Positions 35,090 through 43,646 of a stretch of 64,000 bases of DNA are shown here, piece after piece (within the stretch, counting starts at the first letter, position 1; every line of letters begins with the position of its first letter). The translations under genes were made by a program, and so were the position numbers. Source of the stretch: Solobacterium sp. (GTDB lineage Bacteria; Bacillota_I; Bacilli_A; Erysipelotrichales; Erysipelotrichaceae). The stretch spans positions 17,790 to 81,789 of the forward strand of contig JAFWNG010000019.1 in assembly GCA_017510405.1 (NCBI GenBank). The letters run 5' to 3'. The notes beneath the pieces are model-generated. The model ran no database searches, was not told the DNA's origin, and was given only the letters and a program-made list of their open reading frames with translations.

Positions 35090-36847
35090 ATGAAAGATAC
35101 AGCAGAAAAAAGAGAACTGATGCTTGGAAACAAAGCAGTTGCGCGCGGTCTGTACGAAGCAGGCGTGTGCTTTATCTCCAGTTATCCGGGTACTCCGAGT
35201 ACGGAGATCACGGAAGAAGCAGTGAAATATGATGAGATCTACTGTGAATGGGCACCGAATGAGAAGGTGGCCATGGAAGCAGCCTTCGGCGCATGCCTTG
35301 CCGGCAAGCGTTCTTTCTGTGCCCAGAAGCACGTCGGCCTGAACGTTGCGGCAGATCCTCTTTATACCATGTCTTACACCGGCGTCAATGCCGGCCTGGT
35401 CATTGCCGTTGCGGACGACCCGGGCATGCATTCCTCTCAGAACGAGCAGGACAGCCGTCACCACGCGATCGCCGCAAAAGTCCCGATGCTGGAACCGTCC
35501 GATTCCGCCGAGGCACTTGCCTTCGCAAAAAAGGCATATGAGATCTCAGAACAGTTTGATACACCCGTCCTTCTGAAAATGGTGACCCGCGTTGCCCACT
35601 CCCAGTCTCTGGTGACAAAAGGGGAACGCACCGTCCCGGTGAAGGAATATGAAAAGAATATTGCCAAATATGTCATGATGCCCGGCAACGCGATCCGCCG
35701 TCATCCGATCGTGGAACAGCGTACGCGCGATCTGACCGCATTCGCAGAGACAACAGATCTCAACCGCGTGGAAATGGGCGGCACAGAACTCGGCATCATC
35801 ACATCCTCCACTTCCTATCAGTATGTGAAGGAAATCTACGGCGACTCCGTCAGCGTCCTGAAACTCGGCATGACAAATCCTCTGCCGGTCCAGCTGATCA
35901 AAGACTTTGCTGCTAAAGTAGACCGCCTGGTCGTTGTCGAAGAACTCGACCCGATCATCGAAAACCACGTAAAGACTCTTGGTCTCAGCGTATCCGGAAA
36001 AGACCTCTTCCCGCTGGAAGGCGAATTCTCCCAGAACAGCATCGCCGCTGCACTTGGTGAAAAGACTCTGTCGTTCCGCAAACTGGACGAAGCCATTCCT
36101 GCCCGTCCGCCGGTCATGTGTGCCGGCTGCCCGCACAGAGGCATGTTCTATACGCTGAAGCAGAACAAATGCACTGTCCTGGGAGACATCGGCTGCTACA
36201 CACTCGGCGCAGTCGCTCCGCTCGGTGCCATCGAAACAACACTATGCATGGGCGCCTCCATCGGTGCCGTTCACGGATTCAATAAGGTATTAGGAGAAAG
36301 GAGTGAAGGTAGAACAGTCGCCGTTATCGGCGACTCCACCTTTATGCACTCCGGCATGACAGGTCTCGCTAATATTGCATACAACCAGTCCAACTCCACC
36401 GTTGTCATCCTCGACAACTCGATCACCGGCATGACCGGCCACCAGCAGAATCCGACCACCGGGTACAACATCAAAGGCGATCCGGCCGGCAAGATCGATC
36501 TGGAAGCACTGTGCCGTGCAATGGGCTTCAACCGGATCCGTGTCGTAGATCCGTATGACCTCAAAGCATGCGATACCGTCATAAAAGAAGAACTGGCAGT
36601 GAAAGAGCCGTCCGTGATCATCTCACGGCGTCCCTGCGCACTGCTCAAATATGTAAAGCACAAAGCACCGCTTACCGTGGACACGAACAAGTGTGTCGGC
36701 TGTAAGTCCTGCATGCGCATCGGCTGCCCCGCCATCTCCATCAAAGACGGCAAGGCACGCGTTGACGCAACATTGTGCGTCGGCTGCGGCGTCTGCTCAC
36801 AGCTGTGTCATTTCGATGCACTTCAGTCATCAGTTAAGGAGGCATGA
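35090..36847 (+). CDS. iorA: Indolepyruvate ferredoxin oxidoreductase, alpha subunit
   Basis: 585 residues from the ATG at 35090 (a GTG just before it at 35087 is possible). The N-terminal pyrimidine-type domain starts LGNKAVARGLYEAGVCFISSYPGTPSTE. The thiamine diphosphate site is GDSTFMHSGMTGLANIAYN (about 412). The last 60 residues hold two ferredoxin-like [4Fe-4S] motifs (CVGCKSC..IGCP and CVGCGVCSQLC). IorAB decarboxylates aryl 2-oxo acids such as indolepyruvate or phenylpyruvate to aryl-acetyl-CoA while reducing ferredoxin, in anaerobes that ferment amino acids. It is first in an operon with iorB, paaK and an ACT gene. Confidence 0.93.
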   Translation: MKDTAEKRELMLGNKAVARGLYEAGVCFISSYPGTPSTEITEEAVKYDEIYCEWAPNEKVAMEAAFGACLAGKRSFCAQKHVGLNVAADPLYTMSYTGVNAGLVIAVADDPGMHSSQNEQDSRHHAIAAKVPMLEPSDSAEALAFAKKAYEISEQFDTPVLLKMVTRVAHSQSLVTKGERTVPVKEYEKNIAKYVMMPGNAIRRHPIVEQRTRDLTAFAETTDLNRVEMGGTELGIITSSTSYQYVKEIYGDSVSVLKLGMTNPLPVQLIKDFAAKVDRLVVVEELDPIIENHVKTLGLSVSGKDLFPLEGEFSQNSIAAALGEKTLSFRKLDEAIPARPPVMCAGCPHRGMFYTLKQNKCTVLGDIGCYTLGAVAPLGAIETTLCMGASIGAVHGFNKVLGERSEGRTVAVIGDSTFMHSGMTGLANIAYNQSNSTVVILDNSITGMTGHQQNPTTGYNIKGDPAGKIDLEALCRAMGFNRIRVVDPYDLKACDTVIKEELAVKEPSVIISRRPCALLKYVKHKAPLTVDTNKCVGCKSCMRIGCPAISIKDGKARVDATLCVGCGVCSQLCHFDALQSSVKEA

Positions 36848-36849
36848 CC

Positions 36850-37422
36850 ATGGAAACAAAGAATATTATGATCGTCGGTGTCGGCGGACAGGGGTCATTA
36901 CTTGCCAGCAAACTGCTCGGACATCTTCTGATGTCCCGCGGCTATGATGTCAAAGTGTCGGAAGTACACGGCATGTCCCAGCGCGGCGGCAGTGTCGTTA
37001 CTTATGTCCGTTACGGTGACCGTGTATACTCTCCGGTAATCGACCGGGGAGAAGCAGACTTCATCGTTTCCTTCGAGGCACTGGAAGCCGCAAGATGGCT
37101 TTCATACCTGAAGGAAGACGGTGTCATCGTGACTAATACCCAGCAGATCGACCCGATGCCGGTCATTACCAGGGCAATGGAATACCCGGAAGACATCATT
37201 GGAAAACTTAAGGCGGCAGGCGCCAACGTAGATGCACTGGACTGCCTGTCTCTTGCAGAACAGGCCGGTTCCGCAAAAGCTGTAAACGTCGTTCTTATGG
37301 GTCGACTTTCCCACTATTTCGATATCCCGGAAGAGGAATGGATGGCAAGCCTGGAAGCTATCGTCCCGGCCAGATTCCTGGATATGAACCGCAAAGCTTT
37401 TGTACTGGGGAAGAATACCTGA
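36850..37422 (+). CDS. iorB: Indolepyruvate ferredoxin oxidoreductase, beta subunit
   Basis: 190 residues from the ATG at 36850, six bases after AGGAGG; an ATG at 36844 overlaps the iorA stop but is too close to that site. The start NIMIVGVGGQGSLLASKLLG is the gamma-type oxidoreductase domain motif, followed by SEVHGMSQRGGSVVTYVRYG. It completes the heterotetrameric enzyme with IorA. The short gap (24 bp) to the ligase gene supports one transcript. Confidence 0.93.
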   Translation: METKNIMIVGVGGQGSLLASKLLGHLLMSRGYDVKVSEVHGMSQRGGSVVTYVRYGDRVYSPVIDRGEADFIVSFEALEAARWLSYLKEDGVIVTNTQQIDPMPVITRAMEYPEDIIGKLKAAGANVDALDCLSLAEQAGSAKAVNVVLMGRLSHYFDIPEEEWMASLEAIVPARFLDMNRKAFVLGKNT

Positions 37423-37446
37423 GATAAGAAAGGAATTAGATTTATC

Positions 37447-38748
37447 ATGGAAAGGTACTATCAGGAGGAGATCGAGTGCGCTTCGTACGAAACGATCCGC
37501 GCGATTCAGAGCGAAAAACTTGTCAAGCAGGTACGTCATGTCTGGGACAACGTACCGTATTACCGGAAGAAAATGGAAGAAAAGGGAGTTACACCGGATG
37601 ATATCAAGTCGGTAGACGACCTTCACAAACTTCCGTTCCTCTCCAAAAACGATCTCCGTGTCGCATATCCGTACGGATTACTGGGAAAAGACCTGAAAGA
37701 CTGCGTACGTATTCAGTCCACTTCAGGCACAACAGGAAAACGCGTTGTCGCGTTCTACACCCAGCACGATATTGATCTGTGGGAAGACTGCTGCGCACGT
37801 GCTATTACAGCTGCCGGCGGAACAAATGAAGATGTCTGTCAGGTCTCCTATGGCTACGGCCTGTTCACCGGCGGTCCCGGTCTCAACGGCGGCTCTCACA
37901 AAGTCGGCTGCCTGACCGTTCCGACCAGCTCCGGCAACACAGACCGCCAGATCATGTTCATCATGGATCTGCAGGCAACCATCCTCTGCTGCACACCGAG
38001 CTACGCAGCGTACCTCGGCGAGCGCATGAAGGAACTCGGCCTTGGACCGGATGATATCCCGCTCAAAGCCGGTATCTTCGGCGCAGAAGCCTGGAGCGAA
38101 GAAATGCGTCATGATATCGAAAAGACACTCGGTATCAAAGCATATGATATTTACGGACTGACGGAACTGTCCGGCCCGGGCGTTGCATTCGAATGCTCCG
38201 CACAGCAGGGCATGCATATCAATGAGGATCACTTCATTGCTGAGATCATCGATCCGGATACACTGGAAGTACTTCCGGAAGGCTCCGAAGGCGAACTCGT
38301 CTTCACAGCAGTTGATAAGGAAGCGTTCCCGATGATCCGCTACCGTACACGCGATATCTGCACTCTCACACGTGAGAAGTGCTCCTGCGGCCGTACACAT
38401 GTCCGCATGGGCAAGCCGAAGGGCAGATCCGACGACATGCTCATCATCCGCGGCGTCAACGTATTCCCGAGCCAGATCGAAACTGTACTGCTGAACAACG
38501 GCTACGCAGCGAACTACCAGATCATCGTTGACCGTGTCAACAACACCGATACACTGGATGTCCAGGTCGAAATGACGCCTGAGATGTTCACAGATAACGT
38601 CGGTGAGATCGCTGACCGCCAGAGAGTACTGGTCGACGGACTCAAGTCCATGCTCGGCTTAAAGGCAAAAGTATCCCTCGTAGCACCGAAGAGCATTGCC
38701 AGAAGTGAAGGCAAGGCTGTCCGTGTCATTGATAAGAGAAAGATCTGA
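37447..38748 (+). CDS. paaK: Phenylacetate-CoA ligase family protein
   Basis: 433 residues, the usual PaaK length. The N-terminal region has VRHVWDNVPYYRKKMEEKGV and LPFLSKNDLR. The AMP-binding loop is STSGTTGKR (about 91). YGLTELSGPGVAFEC, MIRYRTRDICTL, CSCGRTH and GRSDDMLIIRGVNVFPSQIE are all PaaK-type. In Ior operons of anaerobes PaaK-like enzymes are proposed to interconvert arylacetyl-CoA and the free acid, allowing ATP gain when run in reverse. It lies 12 bp before an ACT gene, a frequent grouping. Confidence 0.9.
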   Translation: MERYYQEEIECASYETIRAIQSEKLVKQVRHVWDNVPYYRKKMEEKGVTPDDIKSVDDLHKLPFLSKNDLRVAYPYGLLGKDLKDCVRIQSTSGTTGKRVVAFYTQHDIDLWEDCCARAITAAGGTNEDVCQVSYGYGLFTGGPGLNGGSHKVGCLTVPTSSGNTDRQIMFIMDLQATILCCTPSYAAYLGERMKELGLGPDDIPLKAGIFGAEAWSEEMRHDIEKTLGIKAYDIYGLTELSGPGVAFECSAQQGMHINEDHFIAEIIDPDTLEVLPEGSEGELVFTAVDKEAFPMIRYRTRDICTLTREKCSCGRTHVRMGKPKGRSDDMLIIRGVNVFPSQIETVLLNNGYAANYQIIVDRVNNTDTLDVQVEMTPEMFTDNVGEIADRQRVLVDGLKSMLGLKAKVSLVAPKSIARSEGKAVRVIDKRKI

Positions 38749-38760
38749 CGGAGGTAGATC

Positions 38761-39195
38761 ATGAGTTTAAAACAGATTTCCGTATTTCTGGTCAATAAAC
38801 CGGGAACGCTGAAAAACATGACCGGTGTCCTCGCTGCCAACAAAGTGGATATGCGTGCCATTTCCCTGGCAGAGACGAAGGAATTCGGCATTGCCCGCAT
38901 TATCGTCGATAATGTCATCGAAGCAGTCGATATCCTGAAAGAAGCAGACTTCGTTACCAGCGTCAATTCCGTTCTGGCTGTCGAAGTGCCGGATGAACCG
39001 GGCGGACTGAATAATCTGCTCGAGATCTTCGCGGCGGAAGACGTGAATATCGAATACATGTATTCCTTCATCATCGGCCGTGAAAACGCCAGCGCCGGCA
39101 TGATCTTCCGTGTCGGAGATACTTCCTCCGCAGAACCGAAACTTACCGCCAGAGGTCTGAAAGTACTGTCTCAGGAAGATATTGCTGAACTGTAA
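38761..39195 (+). CDS. Tandem ACT-domain amino-acid-binding protein
   Basis: 144 residues made of two ACT domains (about 3-70 and 72-140); the first starts QISVFLVNKPGTLKNMTGVLA. No catalytic domain is attached. ACT pairs bind amino acids and act as sensors. Next to Ior and PaaK genes this small protein probably senses an aromatic or branched amino acid and modulates the ligase or oxidoreductase; the regulatory target is not proven. GGAGGT lies just upstream, and a strong terminator follows. Confidence 0.85.
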   Translation: MSLKQISVFLVNKPGTLKNMTGVLAANKVDMRAISLAETKEFGIARIIVDNVIEAVDILKEADFVTSVNSVLAVEVPDEPGGLNNLLEIFAAEDVNIEYMYSFIIGRENASAGMIFRVGDTSSAEPKLTARGLKVLSQEDIAEL

Positions 39196-39206
39196 TTCTT
39201 CACCGA

Positions 39207-39249
39207 AAAGCTGCAGCTGCCTGCTTGATGCAACACTGCAGCTTTTTTT
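39207..39249 (+). terminator. Intrinsic terminator of ior-paaK-ACT operon
   Basis: AAAGCTGCAG (39207-39216) pairs with CTGCAGCTTT (39236-39245), followed by T-rich sequence. Confidence 0.88.
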
Positions 39250-39564
39250 CTTCGGCGGATGGGGGAGATTCCCGTTTCTTCTGTATATGTATAGTGAAGG
39301 GCAGTCAGAGATCCTGCTTTCCTGCTCGTTATACAAAAGGGGGGAATCACATATGAAGTACCATCGTCGCGAATGACACACTTTCCGGAACGATGCATCC
39401 GGACAGAATAAATGCATTGACATGGTACCCGGAGGCACCGGGGATCCGATAAGCCTGGGGAATCTGGATACGCTGGTATCCTTGACCAGGAATACTTTGT
39501 TTGTTTTCTGTTTATTTCATGTATTGATATGCTATACTTTTGTGGTCGTTAAAGGAGACCAGCT
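39250..39564 (+). other. Structured 315-bp gap upstream of purC
   Basis: No gene of normal size. A 7-codon frame (39353-39376, MKYHRRE) has a strong AAGGGGGG site eight bases upstream. Three hairpins follow: TCCGG/CCGGA (39384-39403), CCCGG/CCGGG (39428-39442) with loop AGGCA, and CCTGG/CCAGG (39454-39490) enclosing GGATAC/GTATCC. The loop AGGC can also pair with GCCT at 39453-39456. A TATACT box is at 39533-39538 without a good -35. A TGGTC/GACCA hairpin (39543-39561) places the purC ribosome site in its loop. Whether the upstream part is transcribed with purC is unknown. Confidence 0.4.
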
Positions 39565-40434
39565 ATGAAGGAATATACACCGATCAAAGAAGGCAAAGTC
39601 AGAGAGATCTATGACGTAGAAGACGCACTGATCATGGTCGCAACAGACCGTATCTCCGCATTTGATGTCATACTGAAAAACAAAGTAACAGACAAAGGAA
39701 AAGTTCTTACACAGATGTCAAAATTCTGGTTTGATCTGACAAAGGACATCGTCCCGAATCACATGATCAGCACAGACGTGAACGACATGCCGGAATACTT
39801 CCGCACAGAAGCATTCGAAGGGCGCGCGATGCTGTGTAAGAAATTAGAGATGCTGCCGGTGGAATGCATCGTGCGCGGATATATTACCGGAAGCGGCTGG
39901 GCCAGCTATAAAAAGGACGGCACAGTGTGCGGCATCAAACTGCCGGAAGGACTTCAGGAGTGCGCACAGCTGCCGCAGCCGATCTATACGCCGAGCACCA
40001 AGGCAGAGATCGGCGACCACGACGAGAACATTTCTTTTGAGCAGTCTGTAAAGGTTCTCGAAAAACAGTGGCCGGAACGCGGCCGCGAATATGCCGAAAA
40101 ACTTCGTGACTACACGATTGCACTGTACAAAAAGTGCGCGGAATATGCCCGCAGCCGCGGAATCATCATCGCGGACACCAAGTTTGAATTCGGTCTGGAC
40201 GAGAACGGCAATGTCGTTCTGGCAGACGAAATGCTGACACCGGACTCCAGCCGTTTCTGGCCGGAAAAAGGCTACGAAGAAGGCCACGGACAGCCGTCAT
40301 TCGACAAACAGTTCGTACGTGACTGGCTCAAGGCCAACCCGGACAGCGACTACGACCTGCCGCAGGACGTAATTGACAGAACCATTGCCAAATACAAAGA
40401 GGCATATTCTCTCCTGACCGGAAAAGAACTCTAA
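39565..40434 (+). CDS. purC: SAICAR synthetase (PurC)
   Basis: 289 residues. The opening YTPIKEGKVREIYDVED and the ATP-binding region ATDRISAFD are diagnostic. ECIVRGYITGSGWASYK, STKAEIGDHDENIS and FEFGLDENG...LADEMLTPDSSRFW follow in the expected order. It joins aspartate to CAIR in purine biosynthesis. It stands alone, without other pur genes, behind an unusually long upstream gap. AAAGGAG precedes the ATG. Confidence 0.95.
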   Translation: MKEYTPIKEGKVREIYDVEDALIMVATDRISAFDVILKNKVTDKGKVLTQMSKFWFDLTKDIVPNHMISTDVNDMPEYFRTEAFEGRAMLCKKLEMLPVECIVRGYITGSGWASYKKDGTVCGIKLPEGLQECAQLPQPIYTPSTKAEIGDHDENISFEQSVKVLEKQWPERGREYAEKLRDYTIALYKKCAEYARSRGIIIADTKFEFGLDENGNVVLADEMLTPDSSRFWPEKGYEEGHGQPSFDKQFVRDWLKANPDSDYDLPQDVIDRTIAKYKEAYSLLTGKEL

Positions 40435-40446
40435 ATCCCTGAATCA

Positions 40447-40487
40447 GAACAGCCGGATCGTCCAAATGACAGTCCGGCGTTCTTTTG
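40447..40487 (+). terminator. Intrinsic terminator after purC
   Basis: GAACAGCCGGA pairs with TCCGGCGTTC (one bulge), then TTTTG. Confidence 0.75.
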
Positions 40488-40495
40488 TTTCCGAT

Positions 40496-40528
40496 GAAAA
40501 ACCCGCCTCTGACACTGCAGCGGCGGGT
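40496..40528 (-). terminator. Intrinsic terminator of dehydratase operon (minus strand)
   Basis: ACCCGCC (40501-40507) pairs with GGCGGGT (40522-40528); five or six A on the plus strand give the minus-strand T tract. It lies just after the small membrane gene at 40549-40716. Confidence 0.85.
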
Positions 40529-40548
40529 AATTTGCGTCTGGTATGCTT

Positions 40549-40716
40549 TTACAGATGCCGATCCCGTTCGATCCGGTCGTAATGCTTCAGCAGGAACGGT
40601 TCGATCATGGCAGTCAGCTTCATATCAAGATTGAAGAAATACACCGTGAATGTGATCACGAAGAAACCTGTGCAGAACAGCAGGATCCAGCATAACAATT
40701 TCATTGGTTTGGACAT
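40549..40716 (-). CDS. Small single-pass membrane protein (55 aa)
   Basis: 55 codons translated by hand. The start MSKPMKLLCWILLFC leads into a single hydrophobic segment at about 6-29 (ending FVITFTVYFF), then a mainly charged tail ending KHYDRIERDRHL. AAGGAG lies six bases before the ATG. It starts 18 bp after the dehydratase large subunit stop and is followed by a terminator, so it is the last gene of that operon. I do not recognise a family. It could be a membrane anchor or stability factor for the dehydratase or the symporter, but there is no direct evidence. Confidence 0.65.
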   Translation of the reverse strand: MSKPMKLLCWILLFCTGFFVITFTVYFFNLDMKLTAMIEPFLLKHYDRIERDRHL

Positions 40717-40734
40717 GATTGATCTCCTTTACTC

Positions 40735-42300
40735 TTACCAGGACTCTTCGTCTTTCAGCACTTCCAGCGAAGGATCCAGCGGTTCCTCGCGGAAGACAGT
40801 CCGCATGAATGAATTGATCTGATCGCGGACACCCTGTCGGGAAACGATCCGCGGGTCAAACAGATCATGAGTGACCCAGACAAGCGGTATGCCGCGTTCA
40901 CGCGCACGTTCCTCAAACAGACCGTGCATGCCGTCCAGAGCCTTGCAGGACATATGTTCCCATAGAATGACCATATCGGCGTTGAACATATCCACATACT
41001 CCCAGAGCTCATCCAGAAGCACCTGATAGCCGCCGTGCGTACGGTTGCGCATGATCATATTCTCCGTCAGCCACGCCATGTCATAATAGGCAGTCTCGCG
41101 ATTCTCCGGCGTATCCGTCTCTTTCAGTTCCCGCGTGGACACCATGGACAGCATATCCGTCAGCGGCACGATACCCCAGCAGTTCAGCAGCCATACAAGG
41201 AAATCCATATAATAATGCGACTGCACGCCCCAGATGATGGCACGGTGCCGGTATTCCTTCACCGCCATCTTTTTCTTTGCATATGCCTGCCGTGCCAGCT
41301 CCGTAATGCGTCGATCCGCTTTTTCAAAAGCCGGGATCCTTCCGCAGATCGCCATATAATTCGTTTCCGTATACAGTGCAAGATTCGAACCGAAAACCTG
41401 CGGATATTCCGTTCTGTTCATTTCCAGCCATTCCTGACGGCACTTTGTGGCATAGTTGACACGCTTTGCACATTCAAAGTACGCATCCCAGTCCCACGCA
41501 TGCCCGGTGTGCTTTTCCACAAACGCGATCGCATTTTTGATCTCCTGCGCTGCATAATCCTGTACATCATCCTCCCGGTGCCGCAGAGGAGCCGCAAGCT
41601 GGAAGACCGGGATCCCGTCTTCTTTTTCCAGACGCCGGGAAATAACACCATTCCCCAGCAGTGAGCCATCACAGGTCGTATTGCACTGGATCGCACACGC
41701 ACCCAGTACCGGCGCATCGTCATCGATCGAAACACCCGCTTCCGCTTCCGGCATCGGGCACACGTCCGACGCAAGACCGAACTCCTGCGCCACATCGATA
41801 TAATGTTCCGCCGCATGCTGATTCAGCAGAACCGATACATACGTTGACGGCGTCTCTCTGCTCAATACCTTCAGATTCGGGAATCCCATCATGACCGCAG
41901 TCATTTCATTTTCATCCACCAGCACGACCCGTTTCGAGAACTCGGTATCGTTGCCGATCCGTCTGTCGCCGCGGAACAGATTCTCCAGCAGCTGGGCAAC
42001 GTCATCAATGATCAGATCCTGCTCCTCGTGGCAGATCCGCAGATACTCTCCGCGCAGTCCCTGGGTATGCCGGTCGACCATCATCGGCACAGCAAGATAA
42101 TTCGCCATCCAGCGGTAACGGAACATTGCCTTCACATTGCGCGGCTTCATGACGAACTTTCCCAGTGTCATCATGATCTTCAGCCATCTGGAATAGTCAT
42201 ACAGCGTATCCGCTACTCCGCGCCATTCCCGTCGTCTGCGTACCTTTCCGCCGTCTATATACAGATCGCCGAGACGATCCTTGCCGACTTCCTTAGCCAT
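40735..42300 (-). CDS. 2-hydroxyacyl-CoA dehydratase/benzoyl-CoA reductase family, large subunit
   Basis: 521 residues, longer than the usual 400-430 because of an N-terminal extension of about 100 residues. Cysteines in family-like positions occur in LGACAIQCNTTCDG (about 208-220), LLNCWGIVPLTD and WEHMSCKAL near the C-terminus. The family (FldBC, HgdAB, BcrBC) uses a [4Fe-4S] cluster to remove water from a 2-hydroxyacyl-CoA or to reduce aromatic CoA esters, after one-electron activation by a separate ATPase. No activase gene is in the window. The start overlaps the end of the smaller subunit by eight bases, so they should form one complex. Substrate unknown. Confidence 0.75.
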   Translation of the reverse strand: MAKEVGKDRLGDLYIDGGKVRRRREWRGVADTLYDYSRWLKIMMTLGKFVMKPRNVKAMFRYRWMANYLAVPMMVDRHTQGLRGEYLRICHEEQDLIIDDVAQLLENLFRGDRRIGNDTEFSKRVVLVDENEMTAVMMGFPNLKVLSRETPSTYVSVLLNQHAAEHYIDVAQEFGLASDVCPMPEAEAGVSIDDDAPVLGACAIQCNTTCDGSLLGNGVISRRLEKEDGIPVFQLAAPLRHREDDVQDYAAQEIKNAIAFVEKHTGHAWDWDAYFECAKRVNYATKCRQEWLEMNRTEYPQVFGSNLALYTETNYMAICGRIPAFEKADRRITELARQAYAKKKMAVKEYRHRAIIWGVQSHYYMDFLVWLLNCWGIVPLTDMLSMVSTRELKETDTPENRETAYYDMAWLTENMIMRNRTHGGYQVLLDELWEYVDMFNADMVILWEHMSCKALDGMHGLFEERARERGIPLVWVTHDLFDPRIVSRQGVRDQINSFMRTVFREEPLDPSLEVLKDEESW

Positions 42301-43558
42301 TGTGGTCCTCCTTCTTCAGTTTCTTGATTCCGATACTTTCCACAAATGCCTGTACCCTGGTACGCATCTGCCCGGACGAACCGATCGCATACGGACGGTC
42401 AACTGCCAGTACCGGATACCCAAACTCTTCCCGCAGAATATGTGCGCCAAGCATCTTTTCATATGCCCACGGATCACAGAACTTCATCTGTTCATAAATG
42501 ACTCCGTCCGCATTGTATTCTTTCGCAAGTTTATACACATAATCTCTTCTGGCATCCATCTTGGAACTGTCCATATACCGCGGACACTGTCCCCGGTACA
42601 TATACTGCCGGCATACCTGCGTCAGAGCATCTTCCTCATCATTCAGTTCAATAACATTTCTGCCCGGCAGAGATCCGTAGCAGAAACGGTCGGCACACAC
42701 GTACGCGCCGCTGTCCTCGATCAGCTTAATGATATCGATATCGTCCATTTCCGAGCCGACCACCACGACCCGTGCACCATACGGGAATACCGGATCCGGT
42801 TCCCTCGTCTTCAGTTCCTCCAGCGTCTCCTCCAGCTTATCCACGATCAGATACTTCGGAGCCGCATAAGTGGCCATGGTAATGACATGATACTCATAGC
42901 CCGTGATGCGCGGCTTTTCGCCCTTTCGGAAATCTCCGATCGCCCGGATCAGTTCACAGATCCGATTGTGCTCACGCACCGCCTGCCGGATCGCAGCGTC
43001 GGAAATATCGATGCCGTAGTGTTCCTGCAGCGGCTTCAGAATATGATTCCGGCACTGAACGACATACAGGTTCAATCCGTTATCATCCGCCTTCATCGGG
43101 ATCTCCATGTAGGAGTAGAAGAAGTTTTCCTTGCCGGCACCCATCGTCTTGAGAAGCTCCATGTTTTCCACACACCGGTTCATCATGGAACAGCCGTCCG
43201 GAGTGATAATGCAGTCCGCAAAATTATAGCCGCCCTCAACAGCCCGTTCCAGAAGCGCCCGGCTGTATTCACACAGGAAACTCGTCAGATAGTATGTCGA
43301 AATATCCAGCGATCCGGTACGCGGGGCACGCAGACGGGTCGAGAATACTCCTGGCAGATTTAAAAGCGGCTCAGGTGTATTTTCACACGTGTAAGCAGCA
43401 CAGATCCGACCTTCTTCCTGAGCCCTGCGAATCAGATCGTTATTGGCCTCCTGAAGAAGATCTTCAAAGTATTGTAAATGCTTCAGATCTTTCAAAATTA
43501 TGTCCTCTGTCTTTCCGAACTGAACATTTCCGAAATGTACTCTGTCAGTTTTCCTCAT
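42293..43558 (-). CDS. 2-hydroxyacyl-CoA dehydratase family, small subunit
   Basis: 421 residues from the ATG at 43558; a TTG at 43582 would add eight residues. Family cysteines are in YTCENTPEPLL, DGCSMMNRC and MKFCDPWAYEK, with PDP.FPYGARVVVVGSEMD beginning the second Rossmann-like half and AVDRPYAIGSSGQMRTRVQAFVE at the end. This resembles HgdB/FldC-type subunits. It follows the amidohydrolase gene after a 76-bp gap containing a terminator, so it may have its own start; TATACT (43568-43573, minus) lies very close to the ATG. Partner of the 521-residue subunit. Confidence 0.78.
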   Translation of the reverse strand: MRKTDRVHFGNVQFGKTEDIILKDLKHLQYFEDLLQEANNDLIRRAQEEGRICAAYTCENTPEPLLNLPGVFSTRLRAPRTGSLDISTYYLTSFLCEYSRALLERAVEGGYNFADCIITPDGCSMMNRCVENMELLKTMGAGKENFFYSYMEIPMKADDNGLNLYVVQCRNHILKPLQEHYGIDISDAAIRQAVREHNRICELIRAIGDFRKGEKPRITGYEYHVITMATYAAPKYLIVDKLEETLEELKTREPDPVFPYGARVVVVGSEMDDIDIIKLIEDSGAYVCADRFCYGSLPGRNVIELNDEEDALTQVCRQYMYRGQCPRYMDSSKMDARRDYVYKLAKEYNADGVIYEQMKFCDPWAYEKMLGAHILREEFGYPVLAVDRPYAIGSSGQMRTRVQAFVESIGIKKLKKEDHNG

Positions 43559-43620
43559 CTTTACTTTAGTATAGCCGGACAACCTATTTCAAGATATTTA
43601 ACAAATCGGAAAATATGTTA

Positions 43621-43646
43621 AAAAACCGATCCTCTCAGACCGGTTT
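43621..43646 (-). terminator. Terminator overlapping amidohydrolase stop (minus strand)
   Basis: On the minus strand AAACCG, a loop containing the TGA stop, CGGTTTTTT. It may attenuate readthrough into the dehydratase genes. Confidence 0.65.

Noticed and set aside
39384..39490. ZTP (pfl) riboswitch upstream of purC
   Set aside because: ACCGGGGATCCG followed by AAGCCTGGGG resembles the 3' part of the motif, but the conserved CCGCCTGGGC and a matching 5' GGCGG partner for the pseudoknot are missing.
40735..43558. A classic fldBC phenyllactyl-CoA dehydratase locus
   Set aside because: FldA CoA-transferase, FldI activase and AcdA are missing, and the large subunit has an atypical N-terminal extension.
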